Below are positions 17,243 through 27,004 of a stretch of 64,000 nucleotides of DNA, one piece after another. Under the pieces are notes generated by a model. The model ran no database searches. It had not been told where the DNA came from and saw only the letters and a program-made list of their open reading frames with translations. The stretch is from Rhodothermaceae bacterium (GTDB lineage: Bacteria; Bacteroidota; Rhodothermia; Rhodothermales; Bin80): positions 1-64,000 of the forward strand of contig VXSC01000027.1 of the NCBI GenBank assembly GCA_009838195.1, written 5' to 3'. Every line of letters begins with the position of its first letter. The first letter of the stretch is position 1. A program made the position numbers and the translations under genes.

Positions 17243-19987
17243 TTACTGGTCATCAGCGGGTTCAAGCCCCAGCGTTTCGCCTTTCATAGTTGCAGGAACT
17301 CCTTTGGTCATCCATACAGGAGCAGGTGCATCCAAGAGATAATGGTCAAAGAACTGCTGCATGCGAATGGCGAAGTCTCTCCTGTTGGGGTACTTTGACA
17401 GCCCATGTCCCTCCCCATTGTAATTGAGCATCCAGACCGGTTTCTGTAAGCGTCGCAAGGCCACAAAAAATTCAATGCCCTGATACCACGGCACAGCACC
17501 ATCATCATCATTGTGGAGCATAAGGACCGGGGTTTTGATCTTATCAGCCTGGAATAATGGCGAGTTATCAAGATACCTGAGTGGAGTTTCCCAAAGGGAT
17601 CCTCCAATCCGGCTTTGGGTGCGCTCATATTGAAACATGCGACTCATTCCACTAGCCCAACGGATTCCGCCATAGGCACTCGTCATATTGACAACCGGGG
17701 CACCCGCTTCCGCAGCAGCAAACAGATCCGATTCTGTGATCATATAGGCAATCTGATATCCTCCCCAGCTGTGTCCCTGCACCCCAACGCGATCTGGATC
17801 CACGAAGCCCTGATTAATGAGCATGGTTACGCCGGGAACGACTGCATTCAGTGCGCTCTCTCCTGGGTAGCCCACTTTATATGGAATGTCCGGCACGAAG
17901 ACGACATACCCGCGGCTGACATAGAAGGAAAAACTGATCGAAGAACGTGCAGTGGTGGGTGGCCGGTACTGGTGTAGGCCGTTGGACATCTTTTCATAAA
18001 AGTACACCATCATCGGGTATTTTTGAGATGCATCAAACCCATCCGGCTTGAATAGCATCCCTGTCAGTGGGATGCCATCCAGGGAGGTCCAATGGACAAG
18101 CTCGGCAGTGCCCCAGCTGTAGTCCGATTGCTGGGGGTTGACATCGCTCACCTGCGTCATATCAGACAGATCCAGACTGCTCGTCCAAAGATCTCTGGAT
18201 TCGGTGAAGCTCTCTTGTGTAAAGAGCAATTGGTCAGCGTCCTCAGCCTTGTCCAAAGAGCCAAAACGCTTATCCATCATGACTAGCTCCTCTGGATACT
18301 CATCTGAATCAATATGACCCCGGTAGAACCCTGAGGCTTTCGTTTCCATATTGAAGGCTGAGAGCATGAGTTCATCCGAAATAGACTCTTCATCACGGTC
18401 AAGCCCAACATAACGGAATTGAAGGTCCTGTTCGCGGCCCAAACCGCCAGTGACATTGCGGGGCGCAGATACATCGGAAGGATTGACTGCCCATATGTCG
18501 TGCCGATCATAAAACAAGAACTCGCGATCATCCGCACTCCAACCCGCACTGCCGTACGGATTGGGAGCATAAGGCCAGTCGTGAATTTCATTGTGAATCG
18601 GTACCTCTATCGACGCAGTCAGATTGATCTGCTGACCGCCTTCAGTGGGTAGCGTCATCCAGCTTAATTCATCGCGGTCCCACCATGTGACATAGCCCGC
18701 ATCTGGGGAAAGGGATGGGAGATACTGTACCCCCTCAAGGACTAATGTACTTGTGCCATCAAGTACATTGGCCACGTAGGCATCGTAGGCTCTGGGGGAA
18801 TCCCAACTGATCTGCTGCTGATAGGGCAGGTTTGACCAGCCGAGCGCAATGTTTGCATCCCCGTCTGACCCCACGGATACATTCGGCATCGCTTTGTGTG
18901 CCAGTTGGATGATCTGTTCTGTATCCAGATGCAGGACTGCCAAGTAAGAGCGCTCTTTTTCCCGCTCCATATTCACCAGCTGCATGGGCTGCAAAAGCGG
19001 ATCCCGCCAGTTCCAGATGTCTAGGACGGGCGTTTCTTCTTCGTCAACATCTTCCTCTTCGGCCGCCGGTTTTGGCGCCGTGCCAAAGTAGAGTCGGTCG
19101 CCACTTTCTGAAAACGACGGATCTCTGTCGGGGCTGATCCACCAGCCTTCAGCGAGAGCGTCACTGGTTGCGGTGGCAACTGCACGAGCACTATCGGTGC
19201 CCACCCGCCAATAATAGAGTGCGTACTCCGCAGGGTCCATTGCATGTCCCTCACGGCTGGACAGAAACGCCAGCTGGTCTCCTGCCTCATCGAACGTCAA
19301 ACGCTCATATGCACCTCCACCAGAGAGAAGCGTGTCTACTGCACCAGAGGAAAGATCTACCCGGACCAGTCCGGTGTCCAGCGAGTCATTTCCCTCAAAA
19401 GTGTACACCAAATGTGCACCGTTTGCGGAGAGTAGGTACTCCTGAACATGTGCAAAGCTGGTCACACTTGTGGTTCCAAAATCATGTACGTGGAGCATGC
19501 TGCCTTTGCCAGTAGAATCTGCTTCCGTCTCTTCCGAGAGATATGCCACTACATTGGTGAATTCATCCGGGACTTCAAATGAGCGCACATGGGGTACATG
19601 ATGGGATACTCCGGTTCCGAGGTCTAGAATACCGAGGGTATCCTTTGGCATTTCATCCTCGTCAAGATCTGCTCTACGGGCAGCACGCAGTGTATCGTCA
19701 GGAGGAGTAATCAGGTATACCACATACTGGGAATTGTGCGTAAACTGGGCAGCGTTCCCCCTCGGGATCTTGTACAGTTCATCGTCTGTGAGACTACGGA
19801 TCTCAAGCGTTCCATCTCCCTTTTCCGGGCTGTATTCGTAGAAACTCCACCGACCATCATATGAAATTTCCCGGTCAGAGATACTATTCCAGATTTCGTA
19901 GACATCGTGGTCCAGAGCCCTTTTCTGAGCATAGGTGCTCATGCAGAGTAAGGAAAGCATTAGTAGAGAAAAATAGATGCGGTACAT
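17243..19987 (-). CDS. Secreted S9-family (prolyl oligopeptidase) peptidase
   Basis: A 914-residue exported protein: signal peptide ending near STYAQ, a long beta-propeller-like region (about 30-640), and a C-terminal alpha/beta-hydrolase peptidase. The catalytic triad is visible as GHSWGGYQ (Ser), NDDDGAVPW (Asp) and GEGHGL (His). An acidic run (EEEDVDEEE) near residue 330 interrupts the propeller. It probably degrades peptides in the periplasm or outside the cell. It follows pheA by 33 nt and may end the mrdA-rodA-argS-pheA transcript. Confidence 0.9.
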   Translation of the reverse strand: MYRIYFSLLMLSLLCMSTYAQKRALDHDVYEIWNSISDREISYDGRWSFYEYSPEKGDGTLEIRSLTDDELYKIPRGNAAQFTHNSQYVVYLITPPDDTLRAARRADLDEDEMPKDTLGILDLGTGVSHHVPHVRSFEVPDEFTNVVAYLSEETEADSTGKGSMLHVHDFGTTSVTSFAHVQEYLLSANGAHLVYTFEGNDSLDTGLVRVDLSSGAVDTLLSGGGAYERLTFDEAGDQLAFLSSREGHAMDPAEYALYYWRVGTDSARAVATATSDALAEGWWISPDRDPSFSESGDRLYFGTAPKPAAEEEDVDEEETPVLDIWNWRDPLLQPMQLVNMEREKERSYLAVLHLDTEQIIQLAHKAMPNVSVGSDGDANIALGWSNLPYQQQISWDSPRAYDAYVANVLDGTSTLVLEGVQYLPSLSPDAGYVTWWDRDELSWMTLPTEGGQQINLTASIEVPIHNEIHDWPYAPNPYGSAGWSADDREFLFYDRHDIWAVNPSDVSAPRNVTGGLGREQDLQFRYVGLDRDEESISDELMLSAFNMETKASGFYRGHIDSDEYPEELVMMDKRFGSLDKAEDADQLLFTQESFTESRDLWTSSLDLSDMTQVSDVNPQQSDYSWGTAELVHWTSLDGIPLTGMLFKPDGFDASQKYPMMVYFYEKMSNGLHQYRPPTTARSSISFSFYVSRGYVVFVPDIPYKVGYPGESALNAVVPGVTMLINQGFVDPDRVGVQGHSWGGYQIAYMITESDLFAAAEAGAPVVNMTSAYGGIRWASGMSRMFQYERTQSRIGGSLWETPLRYLDNSPLFQADKIKTPVLMLHNDDDGAVPWYQGIEFFVALRRLQKPVWMLNYNGEGHGLSKYPNRRDFAIRMQQFFDHYLLDAPAPVWMTKGVPATMKGETLGLEPADDQ

Positions 19988-20020
19988 TTGATTCGTAGTG
20001 TTGAGTGAATTCGTGCAAGC

Positions 20021-20878
20021 CTACTGACTTACGTGGTTTCCGTCCCAGGTCTGTCCACGGGGGTATGATCCCAGGATGCGTAGATCTGTGGTGATTTCGC
20101 CAAGATGCTCAAGAGCTCGCTGAAGCACAGGATCCGCGGTGTCTCCTTCAACATCCAGATAAAACAGGTAATCGCCGGGATGGCCGATCAGTGGGCGGCT
20201 TTCCACCTTGTACAGGTCCAGATCACGCAGAAAAAATACGCTGAGGCTCTTAAATAGAGCACCAGGTACGGTTTGTTTTAGTGCAAACACGATTGAGGTC
20301 TTAAGTGAAGTTTCTGCGGAGATGTATTTCTCAGCATTTTCTGGTGCTAAAGCCAGAAACCGTGTGTAATTGAGGGCATGACTCTGCAGGTCGGTTGCCA
20401 GAACCTCCAAGCCGTACTCCTGAGCAGCCCGTACAGGTCCGATCGCAGCACCTGTAAGGTTGTCTTCCGCCGCAATCAATTTTGCGGCACCTGCGGTATC
20501 GTAGGTGGGGACAACCTCACTCCAACCAAGCTTTTCCTTCAGAAATGTCTGACACTGCCCGAGGGCCTGTGGATGAGAAAGAACGCGCTGAATGTCCTCA
20601 ACCCGGGCACCAGGCTTGGCCATCAGAAAATGGCGGATGCGAAGTTTTACTTCTCCTTCAATCCTGACCTGGTGCGCACGCAAAAGGTCATAGTTGATAT
20701 GAACACTACCAAAGAGAGAATTCTCAATCGGAACGATCCCCCGCGAAACTGTCTGGGCTTCAACCGCCATAAATACATCTTCCATCGCAGGCAGTGGAAC
20801 CACACTGCAACCAGGATATAGGCGTCCTGCTGCCTCCTCACTGAATGCACCAATTTCTCCTTGAAAAGCAACCTTCAT
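20021..20878 (-). CDS. pheA: Prephenate dehydratase
   Basis: Forms phenylpyruvate from prephenate in phenylalanine synthesis. It has the catalytic Thr in NYTRFLALA and an intact ACT regulatory domain with ESRPLIGHPGDYLFYLD, so feedback inhibition by Phe is expected. The 285-residue length indicates a monofunctional enzyme without chorismate mutase. It starts 2 nt after argS ends. Confidence 0.93.
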   Translation of the reverse strand: MKVAFQGEIGAFSEEAAGRLYPGCSVVPLPAMEDVFMAVEAQTVSRGIVPIENSLFGSVHINYDLLRAHQVRIEGEVKLRIRHFLMAKPGARVEDIQRVLSHPQALGQCQTFLKEKLGWSEVVPTYDTAGAAKLIAAEDNLTGAAIGPVRAAQEYGLEVLATDLQSHALNYTRFLALAPENAEKYISAETSLKTSIVFALKQTVPGALFKSLSVFFLRDLDLYKVESRPLIGHPGDYLFYLDVEGDTADPVLQRALEHLGEITTDLRILGSYPRGQTWDGNHVSQ

Positions 20879-20880
20879 GT

Positions 20881-22626
20881 CTACATGTGTTCGGGGGCGC
20901 TGATCCCCAGAATGGAGAGTCCATTACGGAGTGTAATACTGGTAGCCTGCGCAAGGGCCATGCGCGCCATTGCAATCTTTTCTTCCTCCCCAAGAATACG
21001 GCACGAGTGATAAAACTGGGTAAATGCCTCTGCAACACCACGCAGATAGGTTGCGAGCCGATGTGGTTCGCACGTCTCGGCACAATTGGACACTGCCCGC
21101 GGAAAGTCAATGATCCCTTTGATCAAAGCGATTTCGGATTCATGTATGAGTAGATCCAGGCTGGACGGGTCGGGGTCCGGTGCAAGATTGAGGCCAGCTG
21201 CTTTCCTCAGGATGGAGCAAATTCGTGCATGGGCATACTGAAGATAGAAAACAGGATTCTTATCACTAGCTTCCCGTGCCAAGTCAATGTCAAATTCCAG
21301 GTGTTTCTGGGCGGATCGCATGACAAAGAAATACCGCGTCACATCGGGCGACACTTCATCCATGAGCTCATCCAGCGTAATAAAATTTGCCTTGCGAGTA
21401 CTCATCTTTACTTCCTCGCCGCCGCGTATCAGGGTCACAAACTGGTAGATAATCACCTTGACACGGCGTGAGTCAAATCCCAGCACATCCAGGCCACGCA
21501 GGATGTCAGGATACGTACCAATATGGTCAGCTCCAAATATATTGACCAGAAGATCGAATCCCCGTTCCATCTTGTCAACGTGATAAGCGATGTCAGGCAA
21601 ACGATATGTTGGTTCACCGGTCCGTTTCACCAGTACTGTATCCGATTCTTTCCCGAGACTGGAGGTCTTGAACCATGTCGCACCATCCTGCTCATAAACC
21701 ATGTCACTTGCTCGCAGGGCGTCTAGGGTACTGGTCACCGCCCCCGTCTCATAGAGACTTTTTTCGTTGAAATAGTTGTCCATTGAGACCCCGAGGTGCT
21801 CAAGTGTGGTACGAATTTCAGAAAAGATGGCGGACTTGGCGGCACGTTCAAAAACATCGTCGTTCTCACTGTCCAACAGGTCAATTCCGTGCTTCTGTAC
21901 CAGTTCGCGGGCAATCGTCGTAATGTAGGCGCCAAGGTAACCGTCTTCAGGGAAGGAGTCCGCGACGATGATGGGCTCGTCGCCCGTGTCCTCCAGTTGT
22001 TTTGATTCATAGCTTTGCCGGTGCTTGATGGCACGGGGCAGGTCTGCAAACGGCTGGTCTTCCTCAGCGACCACCTCCTCGTATCGGCTTCGTAGTGAAG
22101 CACCCAGGACACGCATTTGGCGTCCAGCATCATTGAAGTAGTATTCGCGCGTGACGCGATAGCCAACCCATTCCAACAGGCTTGCAAGGGTATCTCCTAG
22201 AACGGCATTCCGGCCATGTCCCACCGTCAATGGTCCTGTCGGGTTTGCACTGACAAACTCTACCAGTGCATGCTTGTCCTTGCCCGCATCGGAACGTCCA
22301 AAATCAACCCCCTGGTGCAGGCAGGATCCAAGCTCACGGTACAGGTACCGGTTGGAGCACTTGAAATTAATAAATCCGCCTCCTGCAACCGAGACCGAGT
22401 CTACGTAGAAGGGATCATGTTCATCTGCCATGAACGCGGTAACGATCTCTTCCGCGATCATCCGTGGCGGGCGACGCAAATGCCGGGCAAGCTTCATCGC
22501 ACAGTTTGTGGCAAGATCTCCATGGTCGGGGTTTGCGGGGACCGACAGCTCCGGCACAAAATCTGCCGGCACAGACGGAATGGATGTCAATATGCGCTGA
22601 AGCGCTGCCCTGAGATAGTCTTTCAT
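20881..22626 (-). CDS. argS: Arginyl-tRNA synthetase
   Basis: Class I synthetase charging tRNA(Arg). The HIGH-equivalent is NPTGPLTVGHGRNAVLGD, with Thr in place of the more common His before VGHGR. The KMSKS region reads VKMSTRKANFITLDEL. The N-terminal additional domain and the C-terminal anticodon-binding domain (with LATYLRGVAEAFTQFYHSCR) are both present in 581 residues. It lies between an amine oxidase gene and pheA with only 1-2 nt gaps. Confidence 0.95.
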   Translation of the reverse strand: MKDYLRAALQRILTSIPSVPADFVPELSVPANPDHGDLATNCAMKLARHLRRPPRMIAEEIVTAFMADEHDPFYVDSVSVAGGGFINFKCSNRYLYRELGSCLHQGVDFGRSDAGKDKHALVEFVSANPTGPLTVGHGRNAVLGDTLASLLEWVGYRVTREYYFNDAGRQMRVLGASLRSRYEEVVAEEDQPFADLPRAIKHRQSYESKQLEDTGDEPIIVADSFPEDGYLGAYITTIARELVQKHGIDLLDSENDDVFERAAKSAIFSEIRTTLEHLGVSMDNYFNEKSLYETGAVTSTLDALRASDMVYEQDGATWFKTSSLGKESDTVLVKRTGEPTYRLPDIAYHVDKMERGFDLLVNIFGADHIGTYPDILRGLDVLGFDSRRVKVIIYQFVTLIRGGEEVKMSTRKANFITLDELMDEVSPDVTRYFFVMRSAQKHLEFDIDLAREASDKNPVFYLQYAHARICSILRKAAGLNLAPDPDPSSLDLLIHESEIALIKGIIDFPRAVSNCAETCEPHRLATYLRGVAEAFTQFYHSCRILGEEEKIAMARMALAQATSITLRNGLSILGISAPEHM

Positions 22627-22627
22627 A

Positions 22628-23758
22628 TTACGCCTTTAGTGACCACCTCCATTTGAATGGCGAGAGATCCACGGGAGGAGGCTTATCCAGAGCCAGAGCT
22701 GCCAAGGATTCACCAACTGCAGAACTGGCTTTGAACCCATGGCCGGAGCAGGCACTTCCTACGATAACGTGCTCGTCATCCCCATACATACGGTCTATGA
22801 GATAGTGTTTGTCCGGCGTATTTGAATAGATGCAAACGGTCGTTTTTCGGCACACGCCCGCCGCCTCCGGCATGATTCTCTCCAAGACATTGCGTGTGTG
22901 GGCTTCATCTTCCAGCCCGGCCTTTCGGTTGATCTCTTTTGGGTGTGTGACAACTTGGCCTGCATGATGTAGACCTACTTTGATCCCGCTGCCCAGATCG
23001 GGACAGCCATAGCTCTTTAACCCGGTCGCATCCTCCAGAATAAATGGCGGGCACTGCGCTGGCTTGAAGTGTGAGCCGGTCGGTGTGAACCAGGAATTTG
23101 TGACACGCTCAATCATAAGGGGTACAGGTGCAAAGTCACGCATCCAACTCCCAGCCGTCAGAATCACCCGCGATGCTTCAAAGGTATCCAGGTCCGTTTT
23201 CACGATGACGCGGCTCTGTTGGACGTAGCAGGACAGGACGGGTGTCCCAAACCGACATTGGGCCCCGTGCATTGCAGCTCTTCGAAGATGAGTGCGCACG
23301 CAGAGTTCGGGCTGGATGTAGCCCGCTTCTAGATCAACGAGTGCAACCTGATCTGATTGGAGGCGATATCCAGGATAGCGTTGGTTCACTTCGTCGGAGG
23401 ATAACAGCAGATGCCGGATGTTACCGGCGATGGCGGTTTTTTGTGCAGCACGAACCATTTCACTGTCGGGTTGGCCAATATTGAGACATCCCCCTAGGTA
23501 CATGAGTTTTGTTGCAGATATGTTTTCCAGTTCAGACCACAATGTGTAGGCCCGGTTGAGCAGTGGCAGATATTGTGGCCCCTCGGAATAGCTTTTTCGT
23601 ATAATTCGGCTCTCGCTGTGCGTTGAGCCATGCGTATGCGGGCAGACAAAGCGATCAATCCCCAGTACGGTAGCTCCCGTTCGGGCGACATGAAACAATG
23701 CTGCACTGCCAGCTGCTCCCAATCCAATCACGATGATGTCAAAATGAGGTGAACTCAA
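22628..23758 (-). CDS. Monomeric sarcosine oxidase / N-methyl amino acid oxidase-like flavoenzyme
   Basis: A 376-residue FAD-dependent amine oxidase. The N-terminal FAD motif is IIVIGLGAAGSAALFH; the RIIRKSY segment is typical of the MSOX/SolA group. A Cys in VCIYSNTPDKHYLID (C309) is at the position that binds FAD covalently in that group. GSACSGHGFK near the end completes the FAD site. It would oxidise a secondary amine to aldehyde, amine and H2O2. The substrate is not known. Its place between rodA and argS is not functionally explained. Confidence 0.85.
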   Translation of the reverse strand: MSSPHFDIIVIGLGAAGSAALFHVARTGATVLGIDRFVCPHTHGSTHSESRIIRKSYSEGPQYLPLLNRAYTLWSELENISATKLMYLGGCLNIGQPDSEMVRAAQKTAIAGNIRHLLLSSDEVNQRYPGYRLQSDQVALVDLEAGYIQPELCVRTHLRRAAMHGAQCRFGTPVLSCYVQQSRVIVKTDLDTFEASRVILTAGSWMRDFAPVPLMIERVTNSWFTPTGSHFKPAQCPPFILEDATGLKSYGCPDLGSGIKVGLHHAGQVVTHPKEINRKAGLEDEAHTRNVLERIMPEAAGVCRKTTVCIYSNTPDKHYLIDRMYGDDEHVIVGSACSGHGFKASSAVGESLAALALDKPPPVDLSPFKWRWSLKA

Positions 23759-23762
23759 TAGT

Positions 23763-25019
23763 CTACACGTAGAGTGAAAATTCAGCCCGTCTCATGTAAC
23801 ACGCCAAAGCCAGGCCCAAGAGTGTGGTATTGGTTAAGAGAGCCGAGCCGCCATAGGACAGGAAGGGCAATGGAATGCCGATCACAGGCAGCAAGCCCAG
23901 CACCATGCCGATATTCACGCATACATGAATCAAAAATATTCCCGCAACTCCAGCAACAACAAGGTTTCCGAAGGGGTGGTCAATCGCTCTTGCCAGCCAG
24001 AGCAAACGGAGCATCAGTGCAGCAAAGAGTAATAAGACCAGGATCCCGCCAACAAACCCCCATTCCTCGCCAATGACGGAGAATACAAAGTCTGTAGATT
24101 GTTCGGGGATATAGCGGCCTTGTGTTTGGGTACCCTGTCGAAATCCCAACCCAAACCATCCACCTGATCCGAGCGCTGCTTTCGATTGCACGAGGTGGAA
24201 ACCGACATTGGCCCGGTACTCATCCGCTTCGGGATTGGAAAAAGAGACAATACGGGCAACCTGATGCGGTTGCAGCACATACTGCAGTGCAAAGTTGGCG
24301 ACGCCGATGGTCATTGCGCTGGCGATCACCCCAGCGGCCACCCAGCTGCGGCTATGTGTTCCATACCATGCGATAATCCCAACCAGAACCGTAAACCCTA
24401 AAGCAACCGGCCAGCTGAGGATTGTCAGGTACCCTGCAACTGGGAAGAGGATCAAGAGTCCGACAATTCTGAGGGGAACCCCGCCGCAGAGCGCAAGGAC
24501 GGGTATAAGGCCCACAAATACAAGTGCGGTTCCAAGGTCATTCTGGAGAATAATCAACAGGGCCGGCAGGATAAGAGCTCCGGCAGCAATCGCCGCTGTA
24601 GGCAGGATTGATTTCTCCTTCCTGCGGGATGCCAAAACAAAAGCAGCCATAAGCAGTCCTCCAACTTTTGCCAACTCGGAGGACTGAAAGCCGATCGGCC
24701 CAAAGTAGACCCATGAACGTGCTCCACCCACTTCATGGCCAATCACGAGAGCCAGGATCAAAAATCCGATGGTTGCCAAGTAAATCAACGGGACCATTCG
24801 AACCAATAGACGCATTGGCACCGATAGAATGGTCACGAGCGCAACGGTAGAGATCATCAGCCAGAGACGCTGTCGCCCGAAACTGTTCTGGACTGTGGTC
24901 AGCAAAAATTCCTGTGCCTCTCCGTGGGTAGAGCTATAAATTGCAACCAGTCCACAGGCACACAGGGCAATCCAGATTAACAGAGTTGAGATATCAAGAT
25001 TTCGATACCACCGGCGCAT
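23763..25019 (-). CDS. rodA: Rod-shape SEDS peptidoglycan glycosyltransferase RodA
   Basis: A multi-spanning SEDS-family polymerase that elongates glycan strands from lipid II together with PBP2. Recognisable regions are the first helix followed by VAIYSST, GGARSWVYFGPIGFQSSELAKVG, LQNDLGTALVFVG and the C-terminal GIPLPFLSYGGSALL. The 418-residue length is usual for RodA. It lies 3 nt after mrdA, the usual partnership. Confidence 0.93.
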   Translation of the reverse strand: MRRWYRNLDISTLLIWIALCACGLVAIYSSTHGEAQEFLLTTVQNSFGRQRLWLMISTVALVTILSVPMRLLVRMVPLIYLATIGFLILALVIGHEVGGARSWVYFGPIGFQSSELAKVGGLLMAAFVLASRRKEKSILPTAAIAAGALILPALLIILQNDLGTALVFVGLIPVLALCGGVPLRIVGLLILFPVAGYLTILSWPVALGFTVLVGIIAWYGTHSRSWVAAGVIASAMTIGVANFALQYVLQPHQVARIVSFSNPEADEYRANVGFHLVQSKAALGSGGWFGLGFRQGTQTQGRYIPEQSTDFVFSVIGEEWGFVGGILVLLLFAALMLRLLWLARAIDHPFGNLVVAGVAGIFLIHVCVNIGMVLGLLPVIGIPLPFLSYGGSALLTNTTLLGLALACYMRRAEFSLYV

Positions 25020-25022
25020 GAA

Positions 25023-26960
25023 TTATTCGGCTGCTTGTGTCAGTGACTCGCTGGTTGCTGACAGGGCACGCCCCATTCGGATATCCGTTTGCCAGGAGGG
25101 GGGCACGTCTCCCTTGAGATACATCTCTGCAAGCAGGCTGGCAATCGGGGCCGCACATTGACTTCCGTTCCCGGTATTTTCACATTGGACAGCCAGAGCA
25201 ATCTGGGGATTATCAAATGGCGCAAACATGATGAAGACCGAGTGATCCTTAAAGTTGCCGGGAGCCTGGGCCGTTCCGGTTTTTCCCGCACTCTGAATCC
25301 CGGGAATCTGTGAAGCGCGTGCAGTGCCCGCCTCCATGACCAGGCGCATCCCTTCGCGGACCAGGTTTACGTAGGCCGTGTCAATTCCCAAGTGAATGGG
25401 ATCGGAAATGTCGGGCAGTTCCACCCGTTTATTTGTTTCGGGCTCAACCAGGTGAGAAACCATGTGGGGCGCGTACAGCGTTCCCCCGTTGGCCAGCGCA
25501 GCTACATACCGGGCCAATTGAAATGGAGTAACTCCCATATCTCCCTGTCCGACGCCGAGGTTCATGATTGCTACCGTTCCCCAGTATCTCCCGGTTTGCT
25601 CGAAGTAGGCAGAATCGGGGATTAATCCAGGAGTCTGTTCTAGCAGGTCCGTAGGAGATTCTACTCCGAAGCCAAAGCGGTTCGCATGCTTTTTGAAGAC
25701 CTCGAGATCCATCCTCCGGGCTAATTCAAAAAAGAATGTATTACATGAATTCTTTAAGGCCTCGACAACGTTTTGGTGGCCTCGTGCCTCCATGCACCGA
25801 AAAAAGCGGCCCTGACCGAATGGGTGGTATCCAGGACAATAAATCGTTTCATCGGCTCCCTCAAGGAGCCCTTCCGACAACCCCAATAGTGCCATAAACG
25901 GTTTCCAGGTTGATCCTGGGGGCATCAAATTCATCGTAGCCCGATTGTAAAGAGGGTCTTCATGATGGTTGAGCAGAGCTTGCCAGGCTTCGCGTTGGAT
26001 TCCCTGACTGAGCGATTCAAGCGGGTAATCCGGTTTGCTAACCAGTGCGATTATGCCACCGTCATTGGGATCCAGGGCGACCACCGCTCCGCGTTTGTTG
26101 ACAAACAGAGACTCAGCGAATTCCTGAACACGATGATCCAGGGTGAGATGAAGATCATAATTCCCTCGTGGTGGCTGATCTCCCTGGCCCTGCGCGTAAG
26201 ACATGATCTCGAGACCGTATACATTTACCCAGCGGCGGGCGACACCGGGGATTCCTCGGAGCCATGGCTCATATCCCTCCTCAATACCGGTCCGCCCCCG
26301 AAAATCTCCCTGACGGTAGAGTGAAGAGTCAGATTCATGGTCGATGGCATTCAGCTCTTCCCGGTTGATTTCTCCGATATATCCCAGAGCGTGCGAAGCC
26401 CGGGCGTTTGTAGGGTAACGTCTTTGCTGTTTGATTTCCCACCCAACACCAGGAAGCAGGTAAACATCTTCAAGGACACGGCTGTACTGTGCAAATGAAA
26501 CATTCGAAAAAGAAGGGTACAGTCGATAAGGATTATAGTCCTGCGCTTCCTGCAGGCGCAGTGTTACAACGGAGTCGGGGATTTCCAGGTGTTTTGCCAG
26601 TAGTGGTATGCGGGTTTGGTCGAAGTATCTCGGTGCAAGGGAGATCGTATAGGTCGGCGTATTGTGGACTATAAGGGTCCCGTTACGGTCATAGACCAGT
26701 CCGCGAGCGGGAAGTACACGTATGTCACGCAGTGCGTTACCACGTGCGATTTCTGAGAGGTCCTGACGCTCGGCTACCTGTAGCCGAAAAAGTTGGAGGC
26801 TCAGTACCGACAGCACGAAAACAACTGCACAACAAAAGAGGGTGAATCGGTTTTTTGTCAACGCCGTGGTATGATTATTGTCAGTATTTTGGGTGCAGGA
26901 GCGTTTTTGGGGAACCGCCTGCCAACCTAAGCCTATTATACTACCCGGTAGGGGTGTCAA
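25023..26960 (-). CDS. mrdA: Penicillin-binding protein 2 (elongasome transpeptidase)
   Basis: A class B PBP that cross-links peptidoglycan during elongation. It has one N-terminal membrane anchor (about residues 39-58), a dimerisation/pedestal region, and a transpeptidase domain with SxxK at PPGSTWKP (S350), SxN at SCN (405-407) and KTG in SAGKTGTAQ. The longest frame starts with TTG at 26960. A TTG at 26861 would give 612 residues and a more usual short cytoplasmic tail, and the true start is unresolved. The upstream end overlaps the frame of the divergent gene, so the two promoters share a short region. Confidence 0.92.
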   Translation of the reverse strand: MTPLPGSIIGLGWQAVPQKRSCTQNTDNNHTTALTKNRFTLFCCAVVFVLSVLSLQLFRLQVAERQDLSEIARGNALRDIRVLPARGLVYDRNGTLIVHNTPTYTISLAPRYFDQTRIPLLAKHLEIPDSVVTLRLQEAQDYNPYRLYPSFSNVSFAQYSRVLEDVYLLPGVGWEIKQQRRYPTNARASHALGYIGEINREELNAIDHESDSSLYRQGDFRGRTGIEEGYEPWLRGIPGVARRWVNVYGLEIMSYAQGQGDQPPRGNYDLHLTLDHRVQEFAESLFVNKRGAVVALDPNDGGIIALVSKPDYPLESLSQGIQREAWQALLNHHEDPLYNRATMNLMPPGSTWKPFMALLGLSEGLLEGADETIYCPGYHPFGQGRFFRCMEARGHQNVVEALKNSCNTFFFELARRMDLEVFKKHANRFGFGVESPTDLLEQTPGLIPDSAYFEQTGRYWGTVAIMNLGVGQGDMGVTPFQLARYVAALANGGTLYAPHMVSHLVEPETNKRVELPDISDPIHLGIDTAYVNLVREGMRLVMEAGTARASQIPGIQSAGKTGTAQAPGNFKDHSVFIMFAPFDNPQIALAVQCENTGNGSQCAAPIASLLAEMYLKGDVPPSWQTDIRMGRALSATSESLTQAAE

Positions 26961-27004
26961 ACGGCTTTCGTATACATAAAATTAACGATCAGCGGAATAA
27001 CTCC

